A stretch of 43,361 nucleotides of DNA from Halalkalibacter akibai JCM 9157 (GCF_000513135.1 NZ_BAUV01000037.1:1-43361); one strand, 5' to 3'; positions 1 to 8,921 are shown, counted from the stretch's first letter. Numbers and translations: made by a program. Notes: generated from the letters alone by a model not told the origin.

Positions 1-15
1 AGAATCTTCTCAATA

Positions 16-131
16 GTCTGGTGGCGATAGCGAAGAGGTCACACCCGTTCCCATGCCGAACACGGTCGTTAAGCTCTTTTGCGCCGATGGTAGTTGGGGG
101 CTTCCCCCTGTGAGAGTAGGACGTTGCCAGG
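16..131 (+). rRNA. rrf: 5S ribosomal RNA (last gene of an rRNA operon)
   Basis: The stretch has the bacterial 5S signature, including CCCATGCCGAACACGG near position 50 and a closing GTGAGAGTAGGACGTTGCCAGGC that pairs with the 5' GTCTGGTGGCG. It is followed directly by an intrinsic terminator, so it is the last gene of an rRNA operon whose 16S and 23S genes lie before the window. The exact ends are estimated to within a few bases. Confidence 0.95.
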
Positions 132-136
132 CAGAT

Positions 137-166
137 AAAGCATTCCGTTATGGAGTGCTTTTTTTT
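137..166 (+). terminator. Intrinsic terminator of the rRNA operon
   Basis: A hairpin with arms AAGCATTCC and GGAGTGCTT around a short loop is followed by eight T residues, immediately after the 5S RNA. Confidence 0.9.
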
Positions 167-215
167 GTGTGAAAAATAAAAACTGAGTTCATTTTTAATC
201 AATCTACAGCAAATA

Positions 216-235
216 GGAGTTGCTTACACAACTCC
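216..235 (-). terminator. Possible terminator of the small reverse gene
   Basis: A 7-bp perfect inverted repeat (GGAGTTG/CAACTCC, 6-nt loop) sits just beyond the stop of the reverse-strand small gene. The T tract on the reverse strand is poor (TATTTGC), so termination strength is doubtful. Confidence 0.35.
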
Positions 236-248
236 CCTCACTAATAAG

Positions 249-452
249 TTAGTCTTCTTTTAATTTTTCTCCTTCTTTTAGTAGGTAATCAACCATTCTT
301 CCTACCCCTTCAAAATCTAATTCATGAGAAGCAGCTTTGATTTCTTCAAAAATTAAAAGATCAATTACTTCATCTCTTTGAAGATCTTCCCATTTATTTT
401 CTCTGTCTAATTGTGCTAACTGTGATTTTATTCGATTAAGTGCCTTAGCCAA
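249..452 (-). CDS. Hypothetical 67-aa acidic protein
   Basis: Family not recognised. The protein is short, charged and probably helical, with a hydrophobic patch (IDLLIFEEI) in the middle and an acidic-lysine tail (LLKEGEKLKED). It has no signal peptide or membrane segment. A longer frame starts at 467, but its first codons overlap a strong GGAGGGG ribosome binding site. I therefore place the start at the TTG at 452, six bases after that site. The good binding site on an otherwise AT-rich stretch is the main evidence that it is real. The last part faintly recalls small helical IDEAL-type modules of Bacillus, but that is a guess. It lies between the rRNA operon and csfB and is transcribed against both. 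Confidence 0.6.
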   Translation of the reverse strand: MAKALNRIKSQLAQLDRENKWEDLQRDEVIDLLIFEEIKAASHELDFEGVGRMVDYLLKEGEKLKED

Positions 453-722
453 AACAATCCCCTCCAACTGTTTTTTTCTTATTATTTACATTGTATTAAA
501 CATTTAATAAATAAGTAAGAGTATTGTTGAAATTAACTAAAGGATTTAAGATTTTGTGTTTTTATTGAATTAGATATGTAAGAGCAGGTTTAAAAAACTA
601 CTTGCCACCTTATGACTCCTACAGATAAAAAGATAAAATATTTAGATGGATAGGCACATAACTACAAAAAAAGAATAGATTAAGAGTATAACAATGTATG
701 AATCTTAAAGGAGAAGCCGATA

Positions 723-944
723 ATGAGGTCAGGGGTGATGGAGATGCCGAAGACTGAGAAAGTGAAGATGCGGCTAGGTAAACAATGTGTTATTTGTGAA
801 AAGAGGAGAGAAGAAGGAATTTCAATTGCTTTCTCGTTTATTTGTCAAACATGTGAACAAGAAATTGTGCATTTAAATGATAGTGATCAAATGTACAATA
901 AGTATGTAAAGCAAATGAGAACGGTGTCCTCTCAATATGTATAG
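723..944 (+). CDS. csfB: Anti-sigma-G factor Gin (CsfB)
   Basis: This is a 73-aa zinc-binding protein with two CxxC pairs (C22/C25 and C41/C44), the hallmark of Gin. In B. subtilis Gin binds sigma-G in the forespore and holds it inactive until engulfment ends; it also acts on sigma-E. The segment CVICEKRREEGI followed by FSFICQTCE matches the family pattern. The ATG at 723 has an AAAGGAG site 9 bases upstream; in-frame ATGs at 738 and 744 are alternatives. Position just after the rRNA operon is as in B. subtilis. A sigma-F-like -10 (GAATAGATTA, 673-682) lies upstream, but I could not match a proper -35 to it. Confidence 0.9.
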   Translation: MRSGVMEMPKTEKVKMRLGKQCVICEKRREEGISIAFSFICQTCEQEIVHLNDSDQMYNKYVKQMRTVSSQYV

Positions 945-962
945 TATAACTTATAGTAAAAG

Positions 963-996
963 AAGCGTTCGGGAATGAAACCCTAACGCTTTTTTT
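963..996. terminator. Bidirectional terminator shared by csfB and the SDR gene
   Basis: The inverted repeat AGCGTT-C-GGG ... CCC-T-AACGCT is followed by a T run on the + strand and, read the other way, ends in the tail of the convergent gene. The stop codon of the reverse gene (983-985) lies inside the hairpin. Confidence 0.8.
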
Positions 997-1837
997 GTTC
1001 ACTGCGATAAATTTGTTTAATTATCATTCGTTCTGCAAATGACCAAGGAAGAAGATTCTTTAAAATAACTAACGATCTAACACCTTTTCCAACCTGATAG
1101 CGAAATTTGGGTTTATTAGAGGAACATATCTTTTGTATAACTTGAATGACTTCTTTTGGGTCAGCTGCATTTTTAGCCGATTGTTCAGCCGCCTGATAAA
1201 TTTTCTTTAGGTAGGGAGTATAATCATTTTCGTCTGCAAAATGATTATTAGATAAAGCCTTTTCCCAAATATCAGTTTTAAAAGAGCCTGCTTCAATAAG
1301 ACTAACATAAATATGAAAGGGAAGTAGTTCAAGACGTAATGACTCACTAAAGCCACTTAACGCAAATTTAGAAGTTACATAGGGGCCAAGTCCAGGAAAT
1401 CCAAATCGACCACTTATGCTACCGAGGTTGATGATTTTACCCCCACGTTTTTTTCTCATTAAAGGTAAAAAAGCTTTCGTAACCGCAATGACCCCAAAAA
1501 GATTGGTGTCTAATTGCTCCCTCCACTCTTGTAAGCTAACATGTTCAGTCATTCCCCCAACACTATATCCAGCATTATTAATTAAAATATCAATTGTTTC
1601 ATATTGTTTATAAATGGACTCTTTTAACTCATTAATTTGATCAAGATTAGTTACATCTAATTGAAGTATTTTTAAATTGTCCAAGTGCAGTTGGTTGGCA
1701 GTTGACACTAATATTTCTTTTTTTGATAAGTCTCTCATTGTTGCAATTACTACGTAATCTTGCTTTGCTAATTCGATAGCCGTTAGAAAGCCAAAGCCAC
1801 TACTAGCTCCTGTGATAAGAACAATTTTTTTCTTCAT
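983..1837 (-). CDS. Short-chain dehydrogenase/reductase (SDR) family oxidoreductase
   Basis: This is a 284-aa classical SDR. It shows the N-terminal Rossmann glycine motif TGASSGFG (residues 9-16), the NNAG motif near residue 88, a conserved serine (LGSISG) and the catalytic pair in YVTSK near residue 155. Such enzymes use NAD(P)H to reduce or oxidise carbonyl or hydroxyl substrates; the substrate here cannot be read from the sequence. The C-terminal 70 residues are basic and hydrophobic, as in the YqjQ/DltE-like branch, perhaps for membrane contact. An AGAGG ribosome binding site precedes the ATG. The gene faces csfB, shares its terminator and is not part of the usual B. subtilis order, so it is an accessory insertion. 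Confidence 0.85.
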   Translation of the reverse strand: MKKKIVLITGASSGFGFLTAIELAKQDYVVIATMRDLSKKEILVSTANQLHLDNLKILQLDVTNLDQINELKESIYKQYETIDILINNAGYSVGGMTEHVSLQEWREQLDTNLFGVIAVTKAFLPLMRKKRGGKIINLGSISGRFGFPGLGPYVTSKFALSGFSESLRLELLPFHIYVSLIEAGSFKTDIWEKALSNNHFADENDYTPYLKKIYQAAEQSAKNAADPKEVIQVIQKICSSNKPKFRYQVGKGVRSLVILKNLLPWSFAERMIIKQIYRSEQKKR

Positions 1838-1967
1838 CTAAATCCTCTTTCCTAAGAACGACTTTATAAAGTTAGTGTAGCATGTTTGAATGATGTTGCT
1901 ATTTTAATTTTCATTAAGTTATTATTCAAGTATCATAAAGGAAAGTACTAAATAGGAGGACAAGGTT

Positions 1968-3404
1968 TTGGAAACTCCATTAATTGACGCTTTAAAAAAG
2001 CATCTGAAACAAAGGCCTTTTTCCCTTCATGTTCCTGGACATAAGAATGGAGAATTCTTTCATCCTTCAATGTCGGATTTCTCCAGTGTGTTTACTTATG
2101 ACCTTACGGAGTTAGAAGGGCTTGATGATTTACATGCGCCTACGGGTGTCATACAAGAAGCACAACAAGCGGTAAGTCGCTTATATAATACAAAGGAATC
2201 TTTATTTTTAGTTGGAGGTACGACTGTCGGGAATATTGCAATGATGTACGGATTATTTGAGCCAGGTGATACCATATTTATTCAAAGAAATAGTCATAAA
2301 TCCATATTTCATGCTGTTCAAATTGCTGACCTTACTCCAGCTCTTCTCACACCTGAGTTTGATGCAAAAACAGGACTAGCTGTTGGTTTAACATTAGAGA
2401 CGCTAAAGGAAGCTATTAATTTATACCCTGAGGCAAAAGGGCTCGTGCTGACATATCCTAATTATTATGGAAGTAGTTTAAACATTAATCAGCTTATCTC
2501 TTATGCTAAACAACAAGGATTACTGGTGCTAGTAGATGAAGCTCATGCTCCGCATTATTGTTTAGGCATGCCGTTTCCACCTTCAGCTTTAGAGCAAGGC
2601 GCAGATATTACGGTGCAATCTGCTCATAAAATGCTTCCAGCCTTAACGATGAGCTCTTTCTTGCATATGAGTAATAAACTACCGGATTCCATGCAACAAC
2701 GGGTAAAGGAAGCTCTGACGATGTTTCAATCGAGTAGCCCATCTTATTTACTAATGGCCTCTTTAGACGGGGCTAGAGCCTATGTCGAGTCTTTAGATAA
2801 GAAAAAAATAAATGAAATTATGGCAGGGATTCAACAAGTAAAAGAAGAATTAGCTTTAATCAAACAAATTCAAGTAGTGGAGTGGGACGAAAGCTATCTT
2901 TTAGACCCATTAAAAGTTACAATAAGGACAACAACTAAACTTTCAGGGTTTGAGCTTCAAAAGATTTTTTACAAACATTGCCTCTATACAGAATTAGCAG
3001 ATGACAAACATGTTTTATTAGTATTTGGTTTAGGTAAAAGTCAACTGCCAATGGAAGTTATAAGAAATTTAGCAAAAGATCTAAGTCAATATGAGGTGTT
3101 AGATCAAGAGTTTAACAAAAAACCAATTTCTTTTTCACGTAGAGTTAAAAAATTAGAGCTAACAGCAAAGCAAATACGTAGTCTACGTAAAAAAAGAATT
3201 TTATTAGAAGAAGCAATAGGATATGTTGCTGCAGAAGCAATTATTCCTTACCCGCCAGGTGTACCTATTGTTTTACCTGGAGAAAAATTAGATGAATCTG
3301 TCATAAGTGAAATCCAAACGTTAAAGCGGGCTGGGGCTCGGTTTCAATCGGAGAAAGAAGTCACTGATGTCTTGGTAATTGATTCGGAGGAAGAAAATGA
3401 GTAA
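1968..3404 (+). CDS. yaaO: Orn/Lys/Arg decarboxylase family protein (YaaO-like)
   Basis: This 478-aa PLP-dependent fold-type I enzyme belongs to the family of ornithine, lysine and arginine decarboxylases. The N-terminal HVPGHKNG motif, the cofactor aspartate in VDEAHAPHY and the Schiff-base lysine in QSAHKM (K221) are all present. The C-terminal domain carries the YPPGVPI motif typical of the family. It is the short B. subtilis type (like YaaO and SpeA), without the N-terminal wing domain of the enterobacterial enzymes. The amino acid used is not certain. Translation starts at a TTG 1968, preceded by AGGAGG. The stop overlaps the tmk start by 8 bases, indicating translational coupling. Confidence 0.92.
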   Translation: METPLIDALKKHLKQRPFSLHVPGHKNGEFFHPSMSDFSSVFTYDLTELEGLDDLHAPTGVIQEAQQAVSRLYNTKESLFLVGGTTVGNIAMMYGLFEPGDTIFIQRNSHKSIFHAVQIADLTPALLTPEFDAKTGLAVGLTLETLKEAINLYPEAKGLVLTYPNYYGSSLNINQLISYAKQQGLLVLVDEAHAPHYCLGMPFPPSALEQGADITVQSAHKMLPALTMSSFLHMSNKLPDSMQQRVKEALTMFQSSSPSYLLMASLDGARAYVESLDKKKINEIMAGIQQVKEELALIKQIQVVEWDESYLLDPLKVTIRTTTKLSGFELQKIFYKHCLYTELADDKHVLLVFGLGKSQLPMEVIRNLAKDLSQYEVLDQEFNKKPISFSRRVKKLELTAKQIRSLRKKRILLEEAIGYVAAEAIIPYPPGVPIVLPGEKLDESVISEIQTLKRAGARFQSEKEVTDVLVIDSEEENE

Positions 3405-4038
3405 AGGTTTTTTTATCACAGTAGAAGGTGGAGAAGGGGCAGGAAAAACAACTGTTCTTGATCAAATTGAACATCAACTTAAGCAAGATGGGCGTGATGT
3501 CATTCGAACCCGTGAACCGGGTGGAATTCGAATTGCAGAGCAGATCAGAACGGTTATTTTAGATGTTAATCATACAGAAATGGATAGTCGAACAGAGGCA
3601 TTATTATATGCCGCTGCTAGGAGACAGCATCTTGTTGAAAAAGTGATTCCTGCTTTAAATGAAGGAAAAATTGTTCTTTGTGATCGTTTTATTGATAGTA
3701 GCTTAGCCTATCAAGGATATGCAAGAAAGATAGGTTTCAATGAAGTTAAAGAAATTAATGAATTTGCGATAGAAGGTCACTTGCCAGATTTGACGCTGTT
3801 CTTTGACGTTGATCCGGTCATTGGAATGTCTAGAATTAATGCTGATTATAACCGAGAAGTCAATCGCTTGGATCAAGAAAAATTGGAATTCCACGAACGA
3901 GTTCGAGAAGGCTATTCGAAAGTAATGACAGTTTACCGAGATCGAATCATTAAAATTGATGCTAATCAACCAATTGAGCTTGTATTCACCGCGGCAATGA
4001 ATGTGATTAATCAATTTGTTGAGTCGCGTACTTTATGA
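3397..4038 (+). CDS. tmk: Thymidylate kinase
   Basis: This 213-aa enzyme phosphorylates dTMP to dTDP with ATP for DNA synthesis. The P-loop [10 protein letters not shown] (residues 10-19), the dTMP-binding TREPGG motif and the [12 protein letters not shown] segment mark the family. An in-frame start at 3379 exists, but the ATG at 3397 follows a good GGAGG site lying in the end of yaaO and gives the usual length. It leads the replication-linked set tmk-darA-holB. Confidence 0.97.
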   Translation: MSKGFFITVEGGEGAGKTTVLDQIEHQLKQDGRDVIRTREPGGIRIAEQIRTVILDVNHTEMDSRTEALLYAAARRQHLVEKVIPALNEGKIVLCDRFIDSSLAYQGYARKIGFNEVKEINEFAIEGHLPDLTLFFDVDPVIGMSRINADYNREVNRLDQEKLEFHERVREGYSKVMTVYRDRIIKIDANQPIELVFTAAMNVINQFVESRTL

Positions 4039-4386
<348 letters not shown>

Positions 4387-4401
4387 AAGGTGTTGAAACA
4401 A

Positions 4402-5391
4402 ATGGAAACGTGGGAACAACTAAAGGATACCCAACCTAAAATTATCAATCTCCTTGTTCGTACTCTGGAAAAAAATCGACTAGCCCATGCTTATCTATTT
4501 GAAGGAAGTAAAGGGACAGGGAAGAAGAAAGTAGCTCTTCAACTTGCGAAGAGCTTCTTTTGCGGAGAAAGACAAGGAAGTGATCCTTGTATGGAATGCC
4601 GAGATTGTAAGCGAATTGAACATGGAAACCATCCAGATGTACATATCATTGATCCAGATGGGCAGTCCATTAAAAAACACCAGGTTGAACATTTACAAAA
4701 GGAATTTTCTTATCGGGGAGTTGAATCAGCAAAGAAAGTATATATTGTTTCTCATGCTGACTTAATGACAGTAGGAGCAGCAAATAGTATCTTGAAATTT
4801 CTAGAAGAGCCAGCAGCTGAAACACTAGCAATTCTTTTAACAGAGCAAGGAAGTAAGGTTTTACCAACAATTCACTCAAGAAGCCAACATCTAACATTCG
4901 CTCCATTATTACGGGGAAAATTCATTGATATATTAGTAGAAGATGGCAATTCTAATACAATAGCGACCATGTTAGCTAGTTTAACAACGAGTTATGAGGA
5001 AACCTTGCAACTGTTAGAAGGAGATTGGATTGCACAAGCACGAACCGTAGTGATACAATTGATGGAAGAGACATATTCTAGACCGAGTCAGGTTTTGTTT
5101 ACCGTTCAAGAAAAGTGGATACCTTTATTTAAGGAAAAATCCCAACAAGAAATCGGGTTAGATATGATTCTCTTATGGTTACGCGATCTTATGTATATGA
5201 AGGTAGGGAAATTAGATTCCCTTACCTACGTTGACCAACAAAATAAATTAGAGCAACAAGCATTAAATAGTACTCAGGATGTATTAAGCCGAAGAATGTC
5301 GGCTGTATTGCAAGCAAAAAAGCATCTTGCTTCCAATGTCAATCCTCAGCTTTTAATGGAAAAGTTGTTACTTACTATACAGGAGGGATAG
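4402..5391 (+). CDS. holB: DNA polymerase III subunit delta'
   Basis: This 329-aa clamp-loader subunit helps load the DnaN sliding clamp on DNA. It has a modified P-loop (GSKGTGKK, residues 35-42), a four-cysteine zinc module (C54, C63, C66, C69) and the LKFLEEP sensor segment. The usual SRC motif reads SRS here. Codons upstream (GTG 4390, TTG 4393) are possible starts, but the ATG at 4402 has AAAGG about 11 bases away and matches the family length. It is co-directional and tightly spaced with darA and ricT. Confidence 0.95.
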   Translation: METWEQLKDTQPKIINLLVRTLEKNRLAHAYLFEGSKGTGKKKVALQLAKSFFCGERQGSDPCMECRDCKRIEHGNHPDVHIIDPDGQSIKKHQVEHLQKEFSYRGVESAKKVYIVSHADLMTVGAANSILKFLEEPAAETLAILLTEQGSKVLPTIHSRSQHLTFAPLLRGKFIDILVEDGNSNTIATMLASLTTSYEETLQLLEGDWIAQARTVVIQLMEETYSRPSQVLFTVQEKWIPLFKEKSQQEIGLDMILLWLRDLMYMKVGKLDSLTYVDQQNKLEQQALNSTQDVLSRRMSAVLQAKKHLASNVNPQLLMEKLLLTIQEG

Positions 5392-5395
5392 AAGA

Positions 5396-6223
5396 TTGCA
5401 TCAAGTTGTGGGTGTTCGCTTCAAAAAAGCGGGTAAAATCTATTATTTCTCCCCCGGTACTTTTCAGTTAGCGAAGGGAGAAGCCGTGATTGTCGAGACG
5501 TCAAGAGGCGTTGAGTTCGGACAAGTTGTGATTGGGATAAAGACGGTTGATGATAACGACGTTGTTCTTCCGCTAAAGCAAGTGATTAGAACAGCAACAG
5601 ATAAGGATAAATTAATCGTACAAGAAAATCTCGATGCTGCTAAAAAAGCTTTTGAAGTTTGTACAGAGAAAATCAGTCAACATGATCTTGATATGAAGCT
5701 TGTTGATGTTGAATATACGTTTGACCGTAACAAAGTTTTATTCTACTTTACTGCAGATGGAAGAATTGACTTTAGAGAACTTGTAAAAGATCTAGCTGCT
5801 GTTTTCCGTACTAGAATTGAGTTGCGTCAAATTGGAGTCCGTGATGAAGCAAAAATGCTTGGTGGAATTGGACCTTGTGGACGTGTACTATGTTGTTCTT
5901 CGTTTTTAGGCGACTTCGAACCAGTTTCTATTAAAATGGCGAAGGATCAAAGTTTATCATTGAACCCAGCTAAAATATCTGGGCTTTGTGGTCGGTTAAT
6001 GTGTTGTCTGAAATATGAAAATGATATGTATGAGTCAGCAAAACAAGAGCTACCAGACATCGGAAAGCGGATTAAGACTCCTGATGGAAGAGGAAAGGTT
6101 GTAGGACTTAACCTTTTAGAGCGATTGATTCAAGTAGAATTAACTGAAGGGGAACGAGTAGTCGAGTACACAATGGATGAACTAATGGCGAAGGAAGTTG
6201 TGTCGACTGAGGCTGCAGAATAA
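5396..6223 (+). CDS. ricT: RicT (YaaT), PSP1-domain regulator of RNase Y
   Basis: This 275-aa protein carries the PSP1 C-terminal domain. It joins RicA (YmcA) and RicF (YlbF) in the Y-complex, which carries iron-sulfur clusters, supports RNase Y-dependent mRNA processing and favours sporulation, biofilm and competence through the Spo0A phosphorelay. The cysteine segments GPCGRVLCC (about residue 160) and GLCGRLMCC (about 200) are the likely cluster ligands. The start is a TTG at 5396 with AGGAGGG eight bases before it, four bases after the holB stop. Confidence 0.94.
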   Translation: MHQVVGVRFKKAGKIYYFSPGTFQLAKGEAVIVETSRGVEFGQVVIGIKTVDDNDVVLPLKQVIRTATDKDKLIVQENLDAAKKAFEVCTEKISQHDLDMKLVDVEYTFDRNKVLFYFTADGRIDFRELVKDLAAVFRTRIELRQIGVRDEAKMLGGIGPCGRVLCCSSFLGDFEPVSIKMAKDQSLSLNPAKISGLCGRLMCCLKYENDMYESAKQELPDIGKRIKTPDGRGKVVGLNLLERLIQVELTEGERVVEYTMDELMAKEVVSTEAAE

Positions 6224-6238
6224 TGGGGTGGGGGCATC

Positions 6239-6589
6239 GTGGATAAAAAAGCAATTTTTACACAGGTGAGCCAACTAGAAGAGCGCTTAGGGGAATTACA
6301 TCATGAATTAAGAGGCTTAAAAGAACAGTTAGCCTATTTAATTGAAGAAAATCACTATCTTCACATTGAAAATGAAAATCTTCGTGAGCGATTAGAAGCT
6401 CAAGAAGAAATTCAAGAAGTGGGAGATAAAAAAACAGTGAATGTTAAAAAGTCATTTGTCGGTGAGGGCTATGACAATTTAGCTAGACTGTATCAAGAAG
6501 GTTTTCATATTTGTAATACCCATTATGGAAGTATCCGATCAGACGGAGACGATTGTTTATTCTGTTTGTCATTTTTACACCAAAAATAA
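6239..6589 (+). CDS. yabA: Replication initiation control protein YabA
   Basis: This 116-aa negative regulator of chromosome replication binds DnaA and the DnaN clamp and limits over-initiation. The N-terminal half (residues 1-60) is a heptad-rich coiled coil that drives tetramerisation. The C-terminal end has the zinc motif CNTHYG ... CLFC that contacts the partners. The GTG start at 6239 follows a G-rich binding site. It is the last gene before a terminator, so it closes the holB-ricT-yabA unit. Confidence 0.94.
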   Translation: MDKKAIFTQVSQLEERLGELHHELRGLKEQLAYLIEENHYLHIENENLRERLEAQEEIQEVGDKKTVNVKKSFVGEGYDNLARLYQEGFHICNTHYGSIRSDGDDCLFCLSFLHQK

Positions 6590-6600
6590 AAGGTTATCGG

Positions 6601-6635
6601 AGCAGATCTTTCAAAATTGAGGGTCTGCTTTTTTC
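6601..6635 (+). terminator. Intrinsic terminator after yabA
   Basis: Arms AGCAGATC and GGTCTGCT (one G-T pair) with a 13-nt loop are followed by a run of six T residues. Confidence 0.8.
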
Positions 6636-6723
6636 TTATCAGTTATCTTCATGATAATTTTCCTGGAAATGACACATAGATAAAACATTAGAGTGTAGAA
6701 AGGTAAGGGGGGTTTAAATAAAA

Positions 6724-7461
6724 GTGAATTTGTTAAAAGAAGAGCGCATTGATTTTATTGCAGGGACACCATTGAAAGTCATTCAAAGTCCAAATGTATT
6801 TTCATTTTCCATTGATGCTATCCTACTTGGACGGTTTGTTCAAGTTCCGATCCAAAAAGGTAATATTCTCGATCTTTGTACTGGTAATGGAGTAATTCCC
6901 CTTTTACTAACAACGAGAACTAAAGCATCTTTAGTTGGTGTGGAAATTCAATCTAAACTCGTTGATATGGCAAGACGAACGTTAACCTTAAATGAAATAC
7001 ATAATCAAGTTGAGATCATTGAAGCAGATTTAAACTACATTCCAGCAAATATAAAGAAGGACTTCTTTGATGTGGTTACGTGTAACCCTCCTTATTTTGA
7101 AACGGTAACAGAAGAAGAAAAAAATAAAAACATACATTTGGCTATCGCGCGTCATGAGATTCTTTGCTCATTAGAAGAGGTGATTCGGGTATGCAGTAGC
7201 TATGTTAAACAAAAAGGTAAAGTAGCTCTTGTTCATCGACCAGAGAGATTAACAGACATTATGACGTTCATGCGTGCTTATCGTATTGAACCGAAAAGAA
7301 TTCAATTTATCCACCCGAAACAAGGTAAAGAAGCAAATATGGTTTTAATTGAAGGAATTAAAGATGGAAAGGCTGGAGTCGTTTGTCTTCCGCCATTAGT
7401 TGTGTACAATGAATCTGGGGAATACCGACCAGAATTTAGCCAAGTTTATGAAGGAAAATAA
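6724..7461 (+). CDS. yabB: tRNA1(Val) adenine-37 N6-methyltransferase (YabB/TrmN6 family)
   Basis: This 245-aa SAM-dependent methyltransferase has the SAM loop ILDLCTGNGVIPLLL near residue 50 and the catalytic NPPYFE motif near residue 122, typical of N6-adenine methylation. Family members modify A37 next to the anticodon of tRNA-Val. The assignment to that exact tRNA rests on family knowledge. The GTG at 6724 has AAGGGGGG about eleven bases upstream; a TTG two codons later is possible. In B. subtilis yazA, a GIY-YIG protein, follows; here only 27 bases separate it from rsmI. Confidence 0.88.
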   Translation: MNLLKEERIDFIAGTPLKVIQSPNVFSFSIDAILLGRFVQVPIQKGNILDLCTGNGVIPLLLTTRTKASLVGVEIQSKLVDMARRTLTLNEIHNQVEIIEADLNYIPANIKKDFFDVVTCNPPYFETVTEEEKNKNIHLAIARHEILCSLEEVIRVCSSYVKQKGKVALVHRPERLTDIMTFMRAYRIEPKRIQFIHPKQGKEANMVLIEGIKDGKAGVVCLPPLVVYNESGEYRPEFSQVYEGK

Positions 7462-7488
7462 TGATTTATTAAAGGAAGGAATAATGAA

Positions 7489-8355
7489 ATGAGACAACAA
7501 ACAAGTTTTGTTGGTGAAGATACAAGTGGCCTATTGTATTTAGTACCAACACCAATAGGGAACCTCGAGGATATGACGTTTCGAGCAATCCGTATTTTAA
7601 AAGAAGTTGATTTAATAGCTGCAGAAGATACAAGGCAGTCGATGAAATTATGCAGACATTTTGAGATTGAGACATCTTTAGTTAGTTATCATGAACATAA
7701 TAAACGAAAAGCTGGAGAGACACTTATTGAAAAATTAAAAGAAGGCAAACACATTGCGTTAGTGAGTGACGCAGGAATGCCAGCTATTTCAGATCCAGGC
7801 CAAGATCTTGTAAAAGAAGCAATAGAAGCTGGAATTAAAGTAATTTCGCTACCAGGAGCAAATGCAGCATTGACTAGTTTAGTTGCTTCAGGGTTATCAA
7901 CAGATCGGTTTGAATTTATAGGTTTTCTTCCTAGACAAAACAAGCAACGTCAAACCTTTTTAGAAGAAATCAAGAATAACCAATCAACCTTGATTTTTTA
8001 CGAATCACCTCACCGTTTAAAGGAAGCTCTAGAAGCCATGTATAAAGTCTTAGGTAACCGTAATATGACGATTAGCCGAGAGTTAACGAAGAAGTTTGAG
8101 GAATATCAACGAGGAACTTTAGAGGATGCCATTAAATGGTGTGAGACTGGGACAATTAAGGGTGAATTTTGTCTTGTAGTTGAAGGAAATTCGTTAGAGG
8201 AAGAAAAAGAAGAGTGGTGGAATCTAATTTCCGTTCCTCAGCATGTGGAGCATTACATTGGTTTAGGTATGTCTTCAAAAGATGCTATTAAACAGGTAGC
8301 TCGTGAGCGAAACATTCAAAAAAGAATGGTCTATGCAGAGTTTCATCAAGAATAA
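7489..8355 (+). CDS. rsmI: 16S rRNA (cytidine-1402 2'-O) methyltransferase RsmI
   Basis: This 288-aa enzyme of the tetrapyrrole methylase fold methylates the ribose of C1402 in the ribosomal P site. The family motifs are clear: LYLVPTPIGNLEDMT at the N-terminus, AAEDTRQS, SDAGMPAISDPG (about residue 85) and IFYESPHR. It is the old yabC. The ATG at 7489 follows AAAGGAAGG. It ends in the hairpin that it shares with the opposing abrB gene. Confidence 0.95.
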   Translation: MRQQTSFVGEDTSGLLYLVPTPIGNLEDMTFRAIRILKEVDLIAAEDTRQSMKLCRHFEIETSLVSYHEHNKRKAGETLIEKLKEGKHIALVSDAGMPAISDPGQDLVKEAIEAGIKVISLPGANAALTSLVASGLSTDRFEFIGFLPRQNKQRQTFLEEIKNNQSTLIFYESPHRLKEALEAMYKVLGNRNMTISRELTKKFEEYQRGTLEDAIKWCETGTIKGEFCLVVEGNSLEEEKEEWWNLISVPQHVEHYIGLGMSSKDAIKQVARERNIQKRMVYAEFHQE

Positions 8356-8436
8356 AAAAAAGGGCACCTCAGCATGAACGTACTCAAAACTCTTCATGGA
8401 GTTTTGGGTAGAACGTAAACTGTAGGTACCCTTTTT
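8356..8436. terminator. Long bidirectional hairpin terminator between rsmI and abrB
   Basis: A nested imperfect hairpin of about 75 nt runs from A-run plus GGG-C-ACCT-CAG to CTG-T-AGGT-A-CCC plus T-run. An 11-bp inner stem (ACTCAAAACTC/GAGTTTTGGGT) surrounds the loop TTCATG. It has A/T tails on both sides and separates two convergent genes. Confidence 0.8.
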
Positions 8437-8439
8437 AAA

Positions 8440-8727
8440 TTATGCTTGTGTACGTGAAAGATACTCTTGTAAGTCTTTCATAATTTCTTCAGCGCCTTGT
8501 GGGCTAAGAATAATTTTTCCGTTAGCAATAGATAAGTTCTCATCTGAAACTTCGCCAGTTACTTGGCAAGTCATGTTAGGCTTATATTTTTTCAAGATAA
8601 TGCGGTCATTATCAACGTAGATTTCAAGTGCATCCTTCTCTGCAATGTCTAATGTACGACGTAATTCTATTGGGATAACAACTCGTCCTAATTCATCAAC
8701 CTTACGAACGATACCTGTAGATTTCAT
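8440..8727 (-). CDS. abrB: Transition-state regulator AbrB
   Basis: This 95-aa DNA-binding protein represses post-exponential genes during growth and is lost when Spo0A is activated. The N-terminal swapped-hairpin domain (MKSTGIVRKVDELGRVVIPIELRRTL) is nearly identical to the family type, and C-terminal residues 55-95 form the dimer/tetramer domain. A start eight codons further upstream is open, but the ATG at 8727 has a GAGGAG site eight bases before it and gives the normal length. It is transcribed against the surrounding genes. Its promoter and Spo0A box are listed separately. Confidence 0.97.
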   Translation of the reverse strand: MKSTGIVRKVDELGRVVIPIELRRTLDIAEKDALEIYVDNDRIILKKYKPNMTCQVTGEVSDENLSIANGKIILSPQGAEEIMKDLQEYLSRTQA

Positions 8728-8774
8728 TCTGCTTTCTCCTCTCGAGTACAAAACAATTTATTTTAGTGTCATTA

Positions 8775-8781
8775 TTCGACA
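8775..8781 (-). promoter_or_regulatory. Spo0A box in the abrB leader
   Basis: TGTCGAA, a perfect 0A box, reads on the reverse strand about 20 bases downstream of the abrB -10. Binding of phosphorylated Spo0A just downstream of the start point is how abrB is repressed in B. subtilis. The match in sequence and position is seen here; the effect is inferred. Confidence 0.75.
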
Positions 8782-8798
8782 TTTTTCTATCTTCATTT

Positions 8799-8827
8799 AG
8801 AGTACCAGTGTTTCCAAATCAAGTCAA
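8799..8827 (-). promoter_or_regulatory. Sigma-A promoter of abrB
   Basis: On the reverse strand a -35 TTGACT (8822-8827) and a -10 TACTCT (8799-8804) are separated by 17 bases. The start point is predicted near 8792, giving a leader of about 65 nt that contains the Spo0A box. Confidence 0.7.
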
Positions 8828-8859
8828 TTCTTTTTTAATGAATTTAACACAAGAAATTT

Positions 8860-8890
8860 TTTACAAAAGATTGCAAAAAGCTGATAAAAT
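8860..8890 (+). promoter_or_regulatory. Possible sigma-A promoter of nurA-herA
   Basis: TTTACA (8860-8865) lies 17 bases before GATAAA and 19 before TAAAAT. The match is fair only. It would diverge from the abrB promoter, with the two -35 regions about 30 bases apart. Confidence 0.4.
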
Positions 8891-8921
8891 GCAAGTTACA
8901 GCCGGAGGTGAATAAAAAATC

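Noticed and set aside
3703-4014. A 103-aa reverse frame inside tmk
   Set aside because: Shadow of the tmk codons with no binding site or family features.
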